From Glycomyces sambucus (GTDB taxonomy: Bacteria; Actinomycetota; Actinomycetes; Mycobacteriales; Micromonosporaceae): a stretch of 64,000 nt of DNA. Under the pieces are notes generated by a model. That model made no database searches, was not told where the DNA came from, and worked only from the letters and a program-made list of their open reading frames with translations. The position numbers and the translations under genes are program-made. The stretch spans positions 124,001-188,000 of the forward strand of contig NZ_FNGF01000009.1 in NCBI RefSeq assembly GCF_900102815.1. The letters run 5' to 3'. This document shows positions 34,885-43,247 of this stretch, piece after piece (the first letter of the stretch is position 1; each line of letters begins with the position of its first letter).

Positions 34885-36457
34885 AGTCCTGCTGCGGCGC
34901 CGTCGACTCGGCCCCGCCCTGGAGCTCGTCGCCCTCGACCTGCTCGTCGGTGGGGATCACCGTCCGGTCGAGCGTCACGTCGGTCTCGTCCCCGGCGCCC
35001 ACCGAGATCGAGTCGTACGCCGTGAGCGCCTTCGTGACCGGGTCGAAGTACAGGACGTCCATCTCCATCTTCATCGTCGAGGACGACGTGAAGTGGCGCA
35101 GCCCCGCCGCGCCCGTCGAACCCTCGACCATGAGCGTGGTCCCGTCCCCGAGGTCCTCGACCGACCGCTCGTGCATGTGCCCGGCCAGGACCAGCGGGAC
35201 GACCCCGGCGAGCGGTTCGGCCATCGGCGGCTCGTGGACCATCGCCAGGTCGGCGCCCCCGGCCTCCTCGATCGCGCCCGCGAGCCGCTCCCCGGACTCG
35301 GTGAGCATCCGCGCCACGTAGTCGCTGGAGGGCAGGCTGCCCTTGTCAGGCGTGAACGTGGGGTCGGCGACCCCGCCGATGCGGAGCCCGGCGATCTCCC
35401 GGACCTCGCCGTCGAGGATCACCACGTTGTCGTACGCCGACAGGGCCGCCACGGTCGTCGCCGAGTCGTGGTTGCCCTTGACGAACACGTACGGCGCGTC
35501 GATCTGCGCCACGCCCTGCGAGAAGATCTCGGCCTCCTGCTCGGAGCCCCAGTCGTTCAGGTCCCCGGTGTCGGCGACCGCGTCGATGTCGAACTGCCCT
35601 ACCACGGTCTCCATGAGGTGCCAGGCGTTCGGGTTCAGATGCAGGTCGGAGACGTGCAGGACCCGGATCGAGTTGTCCTGGATGCCGACCTGCGGCATGT
35701 CCATCGCGAGCGTGTAGAACCCGGAGATGTTGGTGACGATCTGCTGGAGGTCGCCCACGTACTCCTCGTAGTTCTCCGCGATGTTCTCGGCGCTGCCGAC
35801 CACGCTGGGCGCGTAGGTGAGCAGGCCCTCGTACCGCGGCTGCGAGATCGACTCGGTGCGCAGCGTGCCCGCGGCGAACCCGACGAGCGCGGCGGTGACC
35901 GCGAGCGAGGTGACCCCCGTGAGCAGGGCCCGGCGCATGTTGCGGAACGCGAGGGCGCCCACGAGGAGCCCGCACAGCGTCACGATCGCCAGGGCCTCGA
36001 CCACGACGCGGATGACCGCGTCGGTGACGTCCGAGGCGAGGTTCTGCGCCGCGACCGTGAAGCCGTCCGGGGTGTTCATGATGGTCTGCGCCTCGACCGG
36101 GTCGATCGAGTCGAGCGACAGGTTCAGGGCGATCGGCCCGTCGTGGCTGTCGAAGACGATGTCGCCCAGCGGCGGGATGTTCACCACGGTCTCGCCGTCG
36201 ACGTCCGGGGCCAGGGCCACGGTGGTGTCGAACGGGCCGATGTCGGCGCTCGTGCCGCCCACCAGGGCCAGGCCCGCCGCGGCGGCGCCCGTCCCGAGCA
36301 GCACGATCGCGGCGGCCATCGCGCCGCGCCGCGTCCGGGGGGAGCGTCTGAACCGGGTCCAGCCCGCGGTCGTCTTGCGCCACAGCGATCTCGCCCTCCG
36401 CACGTGCGGCCGGGCGGTGTCGCGGAGGCGACGGACGGTACCGGACCTGTCGTTCAT
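34883..36457 (-). CDS. Membrane-anchored metallophosphoesterase
   Basis: 524 residues. Membrane helix at about 46-68, then a ~80-residue extracytoplasmic loop, then two helices (about 145-200). The calcineurin-like phosphoesterase domain runs from about 265 to 500 and has all metal motifs: HVSDLH (near 271), DTGDLND, VKGNHDS and AGHMHERS. It therefore looks catalytically intact. Substrate unknown; related membrane enzymes act on lipid- or nucleotide-linked phosphates. The C-terminus is acidic. The ATG directly follows the sugar dehydrogenase stop (no gap), so the two are co-transcribed. Confidence 0.88.
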   Translation of the reverse strand: MNDRSGTVRRLRDTARPHVRRARSLWRKTTAGWTRFRRSPRTRRGAMAAAIVLLGTGAAAAGLALVGGTSADIGPFDTTVALAPDVDGETVVNIPPLGDIVFDSHDGPIALNLSLDSIDPVEAQTIMNTPDGFTVAAQNLASDVTDAVIRVVVEALAIVTLCGLLVGALAFRNMRRALLTGVTSLAVTAALVGFAAGTLRTESISQPRYEGLLTYAPSVVGSAENIAENYEEYVGDLQQIVTNISGFYTLAMDMPQVGIQDNSIRVLHVSDLHLNPNAWHLMETVVGQFDIDAVADTGDLNDWGSEQEAEIFSQGVAQIDAPYVFVKGNHDSATTVAALSAYDNVVILDGEVREIAGLRIGGVADPTFTPDKGSLPSSDYVARMLTESGERLAGAIEEAGGADLAMVHEPPMAEPLAGVVPLVLAGHMHERSVEDLGDGTTLMVEGSTGAAGLRHFTSSSTMKMEMDVLYFDPVTKALTAYDSISVGAGDETDVTLDRTVIPTDEQVEGDELQGGAESTAPQQD

Positions 36458-37606
36458 TTAGACCCTTCCCTGTGCGGCGTAACTGGTGGAGAAGCGGATG
36501 ATGCGGTCGTCGGCCTCGTTCGCGGTGCAGCCGCGCTCCTCGACGCACCGGCCGTCGCGGTTGGAGGTCGTCACCCACAGCATCCCGTCCGGGCCCACGG
36601 CGACCGATCGTAGTCGACCGAACTCGCCGACCACCGCGGCTTGCGGGTCGCCGGCGGGCGCGCCGGACGCGTCGAACGGGACGATCCACAGGCGCTGGCC
36701 GCGCAGGCACGCGGTGACGAGCGAGTCCTCCAGGAACACGGCGCCCGCGCAGGACGCCTCGAAGGGCTCCCAGGTCGCGACCGGGTCCTGGAAGGCGTCG
36801 TCCCCGGCGGGGCCCTCGTACTGGGGCCAGCCGTAGTTCGCGCCGGGCTCGATGCGGTTGACCTCGTCGGCCACGTCCTGGCCGAACTCGGTGGCGAACA
36901 GGGTGCCCGCGGCGTTCCAGGCCAGGCCCTCGATGTTGCGGTGCCCAAGGGAGTAGACCGGCGAGTCGGGGTCGGGGTTGCCCGGCGCGGGCTCGCCGTC
37001 CGCGGTGAGGCGGAGGATCTTGCCGCCCAAGGACGCCCGGTCCTGCGCGAGGCCCCCGTCCCCGGCGTCGCCGGTGGCGGCGTAGAGGAACCCGTCGGGG
37101 CCGAACTCCAGGGCGCCGCCGTTGTGGTGGTCGGAGGCCGGTATGCCGGTGAGGACCGGCTCGGGCGCGGCGTCGGTGGTCGGGTCGATGCGGGCGATGC
37201 GGTTGTCCTCGCCGGTCGTGTAGTAGAGGTACACCGCGCGGTCCTCGGCGTAGCCGGGGGAGACGGCGACACCGAGCAGGCCGCCCTCGCCGGTGTCGTC
37301 GACCTCGACCGTCCGCAGTTCCTCGGGGGCGCCGGCGCTGCCGTCGGAGGCGACCGGGATCTGGAGGAGGCGCCCGGAGCGCTCGCCGACGATCGCGGTG
37401 CCGTCGGGGAGGAAGTCGAGGCCCCAGGGGACGTCGAGCCCTTCGGCGACGACGTCCATGAACGTGGCCGGGCTCTCGGGGGCGCCCGAGGGGGTCGGCA
37501 GGTTCGGCGGCTGACCGGTCTCGGGCCCGGGCGGCTCGCCGAACGAGCACGAGGCCAGGGACAGTGCGGCGGCGGCCGCAGCCGCGGCCGTGAGCAACCT
37601 GCGCAT
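36458..37606 (-). CDS. PQQ-dependent sugar (aldose) dehydrogenase-like lipoprotein
   Basis: 382 residues from the ATG at 37606; a frame extension to 37735 lacks a plausible signal. The signal peptide is Ala-rich with lipobox LASC (Cys near residue 20). The body is a six-bladed propeller of the GSDH/YliI family: VPWGLDFLPDGTAIVGER, GLLGVAVSPGY, DHHNGGALEFGPDGFLY, YSLGHRNIEGLAWN and NYGWP. Relatives oxidise aldoses at the cell surface using PQQ. PQQ synthesis genes are not in the window. Cotranscribed with the metallophosphoesterase. Confidence 0.87.
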   Translation of the reverse strand: MRRLLTAAAAAAAALSLASCSFGEPPGPETGQPPNLPTPSGAPESPATFMDVVAEGLDVPWGLDFLPDGTAIVGERSGRLLQIPVASDGSAGAPEELRTVEVDDTGEGGLLGVAVSPGYAEDRAVYLYYTTGEDNRIARIDPTTDAAPEPVLTGIPASDHHNGGALEFGPDGFLYAATGDAGDGGLAQDRASLGGKILRLTADGEPAPGNPDPDSPVYSLGHRNIEGLAWNAAGTLFATEFGQDVADEVNRIEPGANYGWPQYEGPAGDDAFQDPVATWEPFEASCAGAVFLEDSLVTACLRGQRLWIVPFDASGAPAGDPQAAVVGEFGRLRSVAVGPDGMLWVTTSNRDGRCVEERGCTANEADDRIIRFSTSYAAQGRV

Positions 37607-37784
37607 GGCGACAACCATAACGGCCCGCACCTCGCGCCCGAGTGCTCCGGGCTGGAGGGTCGGGCCGCACACCGCGCACGACGCCGGGGGACCGCATTCC
37701 ACCGGCCCGGGGTCCCCGCTCCCGGCGGTTTTCATGCCTCCGCGGCGAAAGCGATTGCTGGCCCGGCGACTATGCTCGGGACCT

Positions 37785-38696
37785 GTGAGAGTCTGGATCG
37801 CCCACGAAGAAGGCCGCGCCCTGCTGGGCGAACTCCCCTCCGGCGTCGAGGTCGAGGTCTACGACGGCAGGTCGGACTACCCGTCCGACCCGGCCGCGGT
37901 GGACTTCTGGGTCCCGCCGTTCCTCGCCCAGTCCAAGGTGACGACCCCGCTGCGGGACATGACCTCCCTCAAGGCGATCCAGCTCCTGAGCGCGGGCGCC
38001 GAGGTGTGGGTCCCGGTCGTCCCGCCCGGCGTGGCCCTGTGCGACGCCCGCGGCGTGCACACCGGGGTCACCGCCGAGTGGACCGTCGGCGCGGTCATCG
38101 CGTCGATGCGCGGCTTCGACCTGTTCGCCCGCCAGCAGGCCCGCCACGAGTGGCGGGTGGAGTGGACGACCACCGCGGTCGGCAAGCGCGCCTTGATCGT
38201 CGGCGCCGGGGACATCGGTGGGAAGGTCGCCGAAGTGCTCACCGCGCTCGGCGTCGAGGTCGAGATGGTCGCCCGGCGCGGGCGCCCCGGCGTCCACCCG
38301 ATCGACGCGGTCGAATCGCTCCTGCCGGAGTTCGACATCGTGGTCCTCATCCTTCCGCTCACCGACGCCACCCGCGGCCTGGTGGACGCGAAGTTCCTGT
38401 CGCACATGAAGGACGGCGCACTCCTGGTCAACGCCGCGCGCGGCCCGATCGTGGACACCGACGCCCTCGTGGCCGAGGTCGCCGCGGGCCGCCTGCGCTG
38501 CGCGGTCGACGTCGTCGACCCCGAACCGCTCCCGGCGGGCCACCCGCTGTGGGACCTCGACGGCGCCCTCATCACCCCGCACGCGGGCGCCTCGGTCGAC
38601 GGCACCCTCGACCGCGCCTACGCCCCGGTCGGCCCGCAGATCCGCCGCTTCGCGGCGGGCGAGCCCCTGGAGAACGTCGTCGCCGACGGGTACTAG
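37785..38696 (+). CDS. D-isomer-specific 2-hydroxyacid dehydrogenase
   Basis: 303 residues from the GTG at 37785, where homology begins; the frame is open upstream but has no ribosome site. NAD-binding motif reads LIVGAGDIGGKVAEVL (Rossmann). Catalytic Arg in NAARGPIVD, Glu in DPEPLPAGHPLW, and His in LITPHAGASV are all present. It probably reduces a 2-keto acid, of the glyoxylate/hydroxypyruvate reductase type. The N-terminal domain is short. Its TAG overlaps the stop of the convergent PH-like gene within the palindrome CTAG. Confidence 0.9.
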   Translation: MRVWIAHEEGRALLGELPSGVEVEVYDGRSDYPSDPAAVDFWVPPFLAQSKVTTPLRDMTSLKAIQLLSAGAEVWVPVVPPGVALCDARGVHTGVTAEWTVGAVIASMRGFDLFARQQARHEWRVEWTTTAVGKRALIVGAGDIGGKVAEVLTALGVEVEMVARRGRPGVHPIDAVESLLPEFDIVVLILPLTDATRGLVDAKFLSHMKDGALLVNAARGPIVDTDALVAEVAAGRLRCAVDVVDPEPLPAGHPLWDLDGALITPHAGASVDGTLDRAYAPVGPQIRRFAAGEPLENVVADGY

Positions 38697-39136
38697 CGCT
38701 CGTCCTCCGCGGGGGCGCTGGCGCGCAGCTCCTGGCCGCCGATCTCCAGGACCTGGGGGAGGTTCTCGGGCTTGAGGGGGTCGAGCCTCACCTGGGACTG
38801 GTCGGCGAGTATGGCCTGGACGCCCTCGTTGCCGGTGGCGAAGCCGTCGATGAGGCGCCAGGGGATCTCGCGGGTGGTGAACATGCCGCGGATCGCGATG
38901 CCGTCGGTGGTGACGTCGACTCCGGAGCGCCAGGCCCACACGGAGATCCCGAGCGGGATGAACAGCAGGACCACGCCGAGGGCGACCGAGAGGACGCTCC
39001 ACAGCGGCTGCTCCACGATGAGCGACAGGGCCAGCGGCGCGACGGTCAGCCAGGCGACGAAGGCCGCGCCGGTGATCGCCGCGGAGCGGCGGACCCGCAG
39101 GCGGCGGGTGGGGAGCGGGGAGTCTGCGGACGTCAT
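38693..39136 (-). CDS. Bacterial PH-domain membrane protein
   Basis: 147 residues from the ATG at 39136. Two helices (about 18-40 and 45-66; LWSVLSVALGVVLLFIPLG) precede a small bPH-like beta domain with DVTTDGIAIRGMFTTREIPWRLIDGF. The family includes actinobacterial CFP-6-type PH proteins, of unknown function. Four-base convergent overlap with the dehydrogenase gene. The frame is open far upstream, but that part is a shadow of the plus-strand gene. Confidence 0.82.
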   Translation of the reverse strand: MTSADSPLPTRRLRVRRSAAITGAAFVAWLTVAPLALSLIVEQPLWSVLSVALGVVLLFIPLGISVWAWRSGVDVTTDGIAIRGMFTTREIPWRLIDGFATGNEGVQAILADQSQVRLDPLKPENLPQVLEIGGQELRASAPAEDER

Positions 39137-39259
39137 GCGTCCAGATTGACACACCCGGCCCCGGGGGCCGCGGGGTGCCGGTCCGGTTTCTGTCGGATTG
39201 TCGCTTGACGTGCGCGTCCGACGTGGCACGATCAGCTCATCGGCAGCGGAACGAGCCTG

Positions 39260-39784
39260 GTGGGGGTGAGTGTGGCCGTCAAGATCACATTCCGTCCGAC
39301 GACGCGACAGGTCATCGGCCGCGCCCTGTTCCTCGGCGGCGTCTCCGCGCTGGCGGCGCTCGTCCCGGCCGTGCTGTACATGCTCGCGGTCGGCCACTGG
39401 TACCACCTGACGCTGGGCCTGCTCGTGCTCGTCGCCGCCGCCGTGGCCCTCGCGGTCGCCTACGCCGGGGCCCGCCGGCACGGGGTCGTCCTCGACGAGC
39501 GCGGCATCCACCCGCTGGAGTCCCAAGACCCGCAAGGGAATGCGCGGGGTGAGCGGTACGCGGCCTGGACCGAGGTCGCCGACATCCGCGCCGAGCGCCG
39601 CGCCGGGCGCACCGTCCCGGTCGTGTACCTCAACGACCCGTCCCAGCGCCCCTGGCGCCTGCGCGCCCCCTACTCCGGTCGCGCGCTCTCGGCCGACGCG
39701 GAACTCGACGAGAAGATCTTCGTCATGCGGAGCCTCTGGGAGGGGTACCGCCGCGGTCGGTCCCCGCGCCGCGAGGGTGCCTGA
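39260..39784 (+). CDS. Two-helix membrane protein with PH-like C-terminal domain
   Basis: 174 residues from a GTG at 39260 (GTGs at 39266 and 39272 are alternatives). Two hydrophobic helices at about 22-45 and 48-72 are followed by a soluble part with GVVLDERGIHPLESQDP and ERYAAWTEVADIRAERR, resembling the bPH pattern of the neighbouring minus-strand gene. Probably a related membrane PH protein. Divergent from that gene with a 123-base gap; unknown function. Confidence 0.72.
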   Translation: MGVSVAVKITFRPTTRQVIGRALFLGGVSALAALVPAVLYMLAVGHWYHLTLGLLVLVAAAVALAVAYAGARRHGVVLDERGIHPLESQDPQGNARGERYAAWTEVADIRAERRAGRTVPVVYLNDPSQRPWRLRAPYSGRALSADAELDEKIFVMRSLWEGYRRGRSPRREGA

Positions 39785-39835
39785 GCACCGCGCCGCGACC
39801 GTGCCTCGGCATCGCGCCGCGAGGGCACCTAGCGC

Positions 39836-39907
39836 ATCGACGTGCGTCACTGGCGGCAAGCGTGAGCCATTCCCCCAGGTATCGAGCGACGTCACTGGCG
39901 GCAAACG
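39836..39907. repeat. Two-copy direct repeat, 45-base period
   Basis: ATCGA, four variable bases, then CGTCACTGGCGGCAA, one variable base, CG. Copies start at 39836 and 39881. The 15-base core is identical (39845-39859 and 39890-39904). They sit between a PH-like gene and the oligosaccharide operon promoter. Only two copies, so not a CRISPR. Possible paired protein-binding site or remnant of local duplication. Confidence 0.6.
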
Positions 39908-39919
39908 CGCGCCAGAGCC

Positions 39920-39930
39920 CGAAACTTTCG
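39920..39930. promoter_or_regulatory. CGAAA-C-TTTCG palindrome upstream of oligosaccharide operon
   Basis: An 11-base perfect palindrome, about 90 bases upstream of the predicted -35. It matches the CGAA-N-TTCG core associated with LacI-type xylan regulators of streptomycetes (BxlR) as I recall it. With the downstream operators it could allow DNA looping. Confidence 0.5.
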
Positions 39931-40008
39931 AAACTGTTCAGTAGTGCCGATGCGGAATACGATTGCCATTCGTGATCCTATCGTGACCTTTGTGGCGACT
40001 TACCAGCC

Positions 40009-40037
40009 TTGACGCTGTTTTGGTGTTGCCGTAGTCT
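40009..40037 (+). promoter_or_regulatory. Predicted promoter of the oligosaccharide operon
   Basis: -35 TTGACG (40009-40014), 17-base spacer, -10 TAGTCT (40032-40037). The operators begin 12 bases further on, over the likely transcription start. Confidence 0.6.
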
Positions 40038-40048
40038 CACCGCTATCG

Positions 40049-40072
40049 CCGAAAGTTTTCGGAATCATTCCG
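40049..40072. promoter_or_regulatory. Tandem operators CCGAAA-GT-TTTCGG and CGGAA-TCA-TTCCG
   Basis: Two overlapping perfect palindromes: 14 bases at 40049-40062, and 13 bases at 40060-40072. Their place just after the -10 suits a repressor. The first is very similar to the palindrome upstream of the GH10 xylanase, suggesting one shared regulator. Confidence 0.65.
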
Positions 40073-40180
40073 GAAGTTCCCCAACAGTTTCGGTACGAGG
40101 CGGGGTCGTGCAGGGCTCCGTCGAACCCCTTCATGCGCACCGAGCGGTGCGCGGCGCGACCACGGAAGGAGCGCTCACCG

Positions 40181-42214
40181 ATGAGCACTCAGCAGCCCCG
40201 GTCCCACCCCTTCGAACCGAGCGCGGCGCCCGCGCTCCACCCCCTCCTCACCCGCCGCGGCGTCGTCCTCGCCGGCGGCGCCGCGCTCACCGCCTCCGCG
40301 GCGGGGTGCAGCTTCTTCTCCACCGACCCCGAGAGCGAGAACGGCGGCGGCGACAAGGGCCCCGAGGCCCCCATGCTCGCCGAGCGCGTCGACGCCGGCG
40401 ACCTCCCGCCCGTCGAGGAGCGCCTCCCCAAGGAACCCCTCGTCGTCACCGCCACCGACGAGATCGGCGCCTACGGCGGCACCTGGAACTCCGCCATCAC
40501 CGGCCCCTCCGACGGCCCCTGGCTGTGGCGCACCGTCAACGACGGCCACCTCCTCGAACGCTCCCGCGACTGGACCGAGATCCGGATGAACGTCGCCTCC
40601 GCGTTCGACGCCAACGCCGACGCCTCGGAGTTCACCATCACCCTCCGCGAGGGGGTCAAGTGGTCCGACGGCACGCCGCTGACCACCGCCGACGTCGAGT
40701 TCGCCTACGCCGACGTCAACCTGAACGCCGAGCTCACCACCGCCATGCCCGCCGAACTGTCCAGTCTGGACGGCACTCCGGCCGAGCTGGAGGTCGTCGA
40801 CGACTACACCTTCATCGTCCGCTTCTCCGGCCCCAAGCCGCTCTTCCGCGACGACATGGCCGCCGGCGTCTCCGGCCAGCGCTTCACCATGTACCCCCGC
40901 CACTACCTGGAGCAGTACCACATCGCGTACAACCCCGCGGCCGACGACGAGGCCGTGGCCGAGGGCTACGACGGCTGGGTCTCGCGCTTCACCGCGCTGG
41001 GCAACCTGTGGAACTTCCAGTGGGAGAACCCGGACCTGCCGAGCCTGCTCCCGTGGATCTGCAAGAAGCCGGTCTCCGACGCCGACTACGCCCTCTTCGA
41101 GCGCAACCCGTACTACTGGAAGGTGGACGAGGACGGCAGCCAGCTCCCGTACCTCGACGAGGTCCGCTTCAACATCATCGCCGACGTCGAGACCATGTTC
41201 GCCCACGCGGTGAACGGCGACTACGAGTTCCACTCGCGCCACTTCAACGACAACGCCCACCGCGCCGACGCCGTCGACGGCGAGGAGGCCGGGGACTACA
41301 CGATCGTCGACCTCGAAGGCACCTACTCGAGCGACATGAACATCGCGTTCAACCTCAACCACGCCGACCCCGCGATCCGGAAAATCTTCCAGGACAAGCA
41401 GTTCCGCATCGCGATGTCGCACGCGATCGACCGGCAGGAGCTCATCGACGTCCTGTGGAACCGCGTCGGCGAGCCCACCCAGGCCGCCCCGCGTCCGGAG
41501 TCGGACTTCTACGACGAGGCGTTCGCGACCCAGTACACCGAGTTCGACCCCGACCTCGCCAACCAGACCCTGGACGCGGCCGGGTACGCCCTCGCCGGGG
41601 GCGTGCGCACCGCCGCCGACGGCACGCCGCTGGAGTTCACCGCCTCCGTCGCCGACGACGCGCTCCTGGGCACCGTCTGGCTCGACGCCCTCGACATGGT
41701 CAAGGACATGTGGGCCGCGGTCGGCGTCACCCTCCACGTCAACGGCCAGCCGCGCGAGAACTGGCAGGCCGGGATCGACGAGAACGCCTACGACCTCACG
41801 GTGTGGACCGGCGACGGCGGCGCGATCGACGAGACCACCGCCGTCCAGTGGTACATGTGCGCCGGCCCCTCCGGCGGCGCGCTCTTCGCCCGCCAGTGGT
41901 CCTCGCACTACACGCTCAACGGCGCCGAGGACGCGGAGATGCTGGAGGCCCCGCCCGCGCACGTGACCGCGCAGCACGACCTGTACGACCAGTTCCTCGC
42001 CGAGGCCGACCCGGCGGCGCGCGCCGAGATCTTCACGCAGATCATCGCGATCGCCAAGGAGCAGTTCTACGCGATCGGCACCGTCCGGGGCCAGGGCTCG
42101 TGGGCGGTCACCGCGAACCGCCTGCGCAACTTCGGCGGCCCCATGCCCGAGAACCCGACCTACGGCACCCCCGGGCCCGCCAACCCCGAGCAGTGGTGGC
42201 TGGCGTCCGAGTAG
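40181..42214 (+). CDS. ABC transporter substrate-binding lipoprotein, family 5
   Basis: 677 residues from the ATG at 40181, with GGAAGGAG upstream. A Tat-like lipoprotein signal (LTRRGVVLAGGAALTASAAGC) puts the lipidated Cys at residue 43. The mature protein has family-5 (SBP_bac_5) features: FTITLREGVKWSDGTPLTTAD, QFRIAMSHAIDRQELID and the C-terminal RNFGGPMPENPTYGTPG. Opp/Dpp-type binding proteins carry peptides, but several carry oligosaccharides. The neighbouring GH42 gene and shared operators with a xylanase favour plant-derived oligosaccharides here. First gene of a six-gene operon. Confidence 0.92.
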   Translation: MSTQQPRSHPFEPSAAPALHPLLTRRGVVLAGGAALTASAAGCSFFSTDPESENGGGDKGPEAPMLAERVDAGDLPPVEERLPKEPLVVTATDEIGAYGGTWNSAITGPSDGPWLWRTVNDGHLLERSRDWTEIRMNVASAFDANADASEFTITLREGVKWSDGTPLTTADVEFAYADVNLNAELTTAMPAELSSLDGTPAELEVVDDYTFIVRFSGPKPLFRDDMAAGVSGQRFTMYPRHYLEQYHIAYNPAADDEAVAEGYDGWVSRFTALGNLWNFQWENPDLPSLLPWICKKPVSDADYALFERNPYYWKVDEDGSQLPYLDEVRFNIIADVETMFAHAVNGDYEFHSRHFNDNAHRADAVDGEEAGDYTIVDLEGTYSSDMNIAFNLNHADPAIRKIFQDKQFRIAMSHAIDRQELIDVLWNRVGEPTQAAPRPESDFYDEAFATQYTEFDPDLANQTLDAAGYALAGGVRTAADGTPLEFTASVADDALLGTVWLDALDMVKDMWAAVGVTLHVNGQPRENWQAGIDENAYDLTVWTGDGGAIDETTAVQWYMCAGPSGGALFARQWSSHYTLNGAEDAEMLEAPPAHVTAQHDLYDQFLAEADPAARAEIFTQIIAIAKEQFYAIGTVRGQGSWAVTANRLRNFGGPMPENPTYGTPGPANPEQWWLASE

Positions 42215-42244
42215 TCGGGGCCGCAACAGGATAGGGAGTCCACA

Positions 42245-43240
42245 GTGGTGCGATACCTGGGCCGCCGCACGCTCTACATGGCGGCCACGCTGCTCGCGAT
42301 CTCGCTCATGGTGTTCGTCATCATCAGCCTGCCGCCGGGCGACTACGTGACCGCGCTCCAGGCCAAGTACAACGTCATGGGCCAGGGCCTGACGGCGGCC
42401 GACGTCGCCAACCTGCGCATGCGCTACGGCCTCGACGGGAACCTCCTGGAGCAGTACTGGCACTGGATCACCCGGATCGTCCTCCACGGCGACCTCGGGA
42501 TGTCCTTCGAGCACTCGAAGCCGGTCGAGGAGGTCATCGCCCCGCGCCTGGGCTGGACCATCGCGGTCTCGCTCATCACGCTCCTGGTGACGTGGGCGCT
42601 GGCGTTCCCGATCGGCGTGTACTCGGCGGTCAAGCAGCACTCGGCCGGCGACTACGCCGTGACCACTGTGGGCTTCCTCGGCCTCGCCACTCCCAACTTC
42701 CTGATCGCGCTGGTGTTCGTCTACTTCAGCGTCACCTGGTTCGGCACCGTCCCCTCCGGACTGTGCTCGCCCGAGTGGTGCGACGCCGCGTGGAACCTCG
42801 GCAAGCTCCTGGACCTGCTGGGGCACCTGTGGATCCCGATGATCGTCATCGGCACCGGCGGCGTGGCGGGACTGGTGCGGATCATCCGCAACAACCTCCT
42901 CGACGAGCTGCGCCGCCCGTACGTGACGGCCGCGCGCGCCCGCGGCGTCCCCGAGGGCCCGCTGCTGCGCCGCTACCCGCTCCGCGTGGCGCTCAACCCG
43001 TTCGTGTCCACGATCGGCTGGGTGCTGCCGCTGCTCCTGGTCGGCGACATCGTCGTCGGCCAGATCCTCAGCCTGCCGACCCTCGGCCCGATCCTCCTGG
43101 GCGCGCTCAAGGCCCAGGACATGTACCTCGCCGGCTCGGTCATCATGGTCCTCAGCGTGGTCACCGTGATCGGCACCCTCGTCTCGGACCTGCTCCTGGG
43201 CTGGCTCGACCCCCGCATCCGACTCGGACACCAGAGGTGA
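42245..43240 (+). CDS. Opp-type ABC transporter permease 1
   Basis: 331 residues, six membrane helices. It opens with YLGRRTLYMAATLLAISLMVF and has a LRMRYGLDGNLLEQYWHW periplasmic stretch typical of OppB/DppB. The ATPase-contact loop contains ELRRPYVTAARARGVPEGP. The GTG start is 30 bases after the binding-protein stop. It forms the channel with the protein at 43248. Confidence 0.93.
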   Translation: MVRYLGRRTLYMAATLLAISLMVFVIISLPPGDYVTALQAKYNVMGQGLTAADVANLRMRYGLDGNLLEQYWHWITRIVLHGDLGMSFEHSKPVEEVIAPRLGWTIAVSLITLLVTWALAFPIGVYSAVKQHSAGDYAVTTVGFLGLATPNFLIALVFVYFSVTWFGTVPSGLCSPEWCDAAWNLGKLLDLLGHLWIPMIVIGTGGVAGLVRIIRNNLLDELRRPYVTAARARGVPEGPLLRRYPLRVALNPFVSTIGWVLPLLLVGDIVVGQILSLPTLGPILLGALKAQDMYLAGSVIMVLSVVTVIGTLVSDLLLGWLDPRIRLGHQR

Positions 43241-43247
43241 GCCGCGC

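Noticed and set aside
39836..39907. Possible CRISPR array
   Set aside because: Only two repeat copies with an 18-base interval, imperfect ends and no cas genes in the window.
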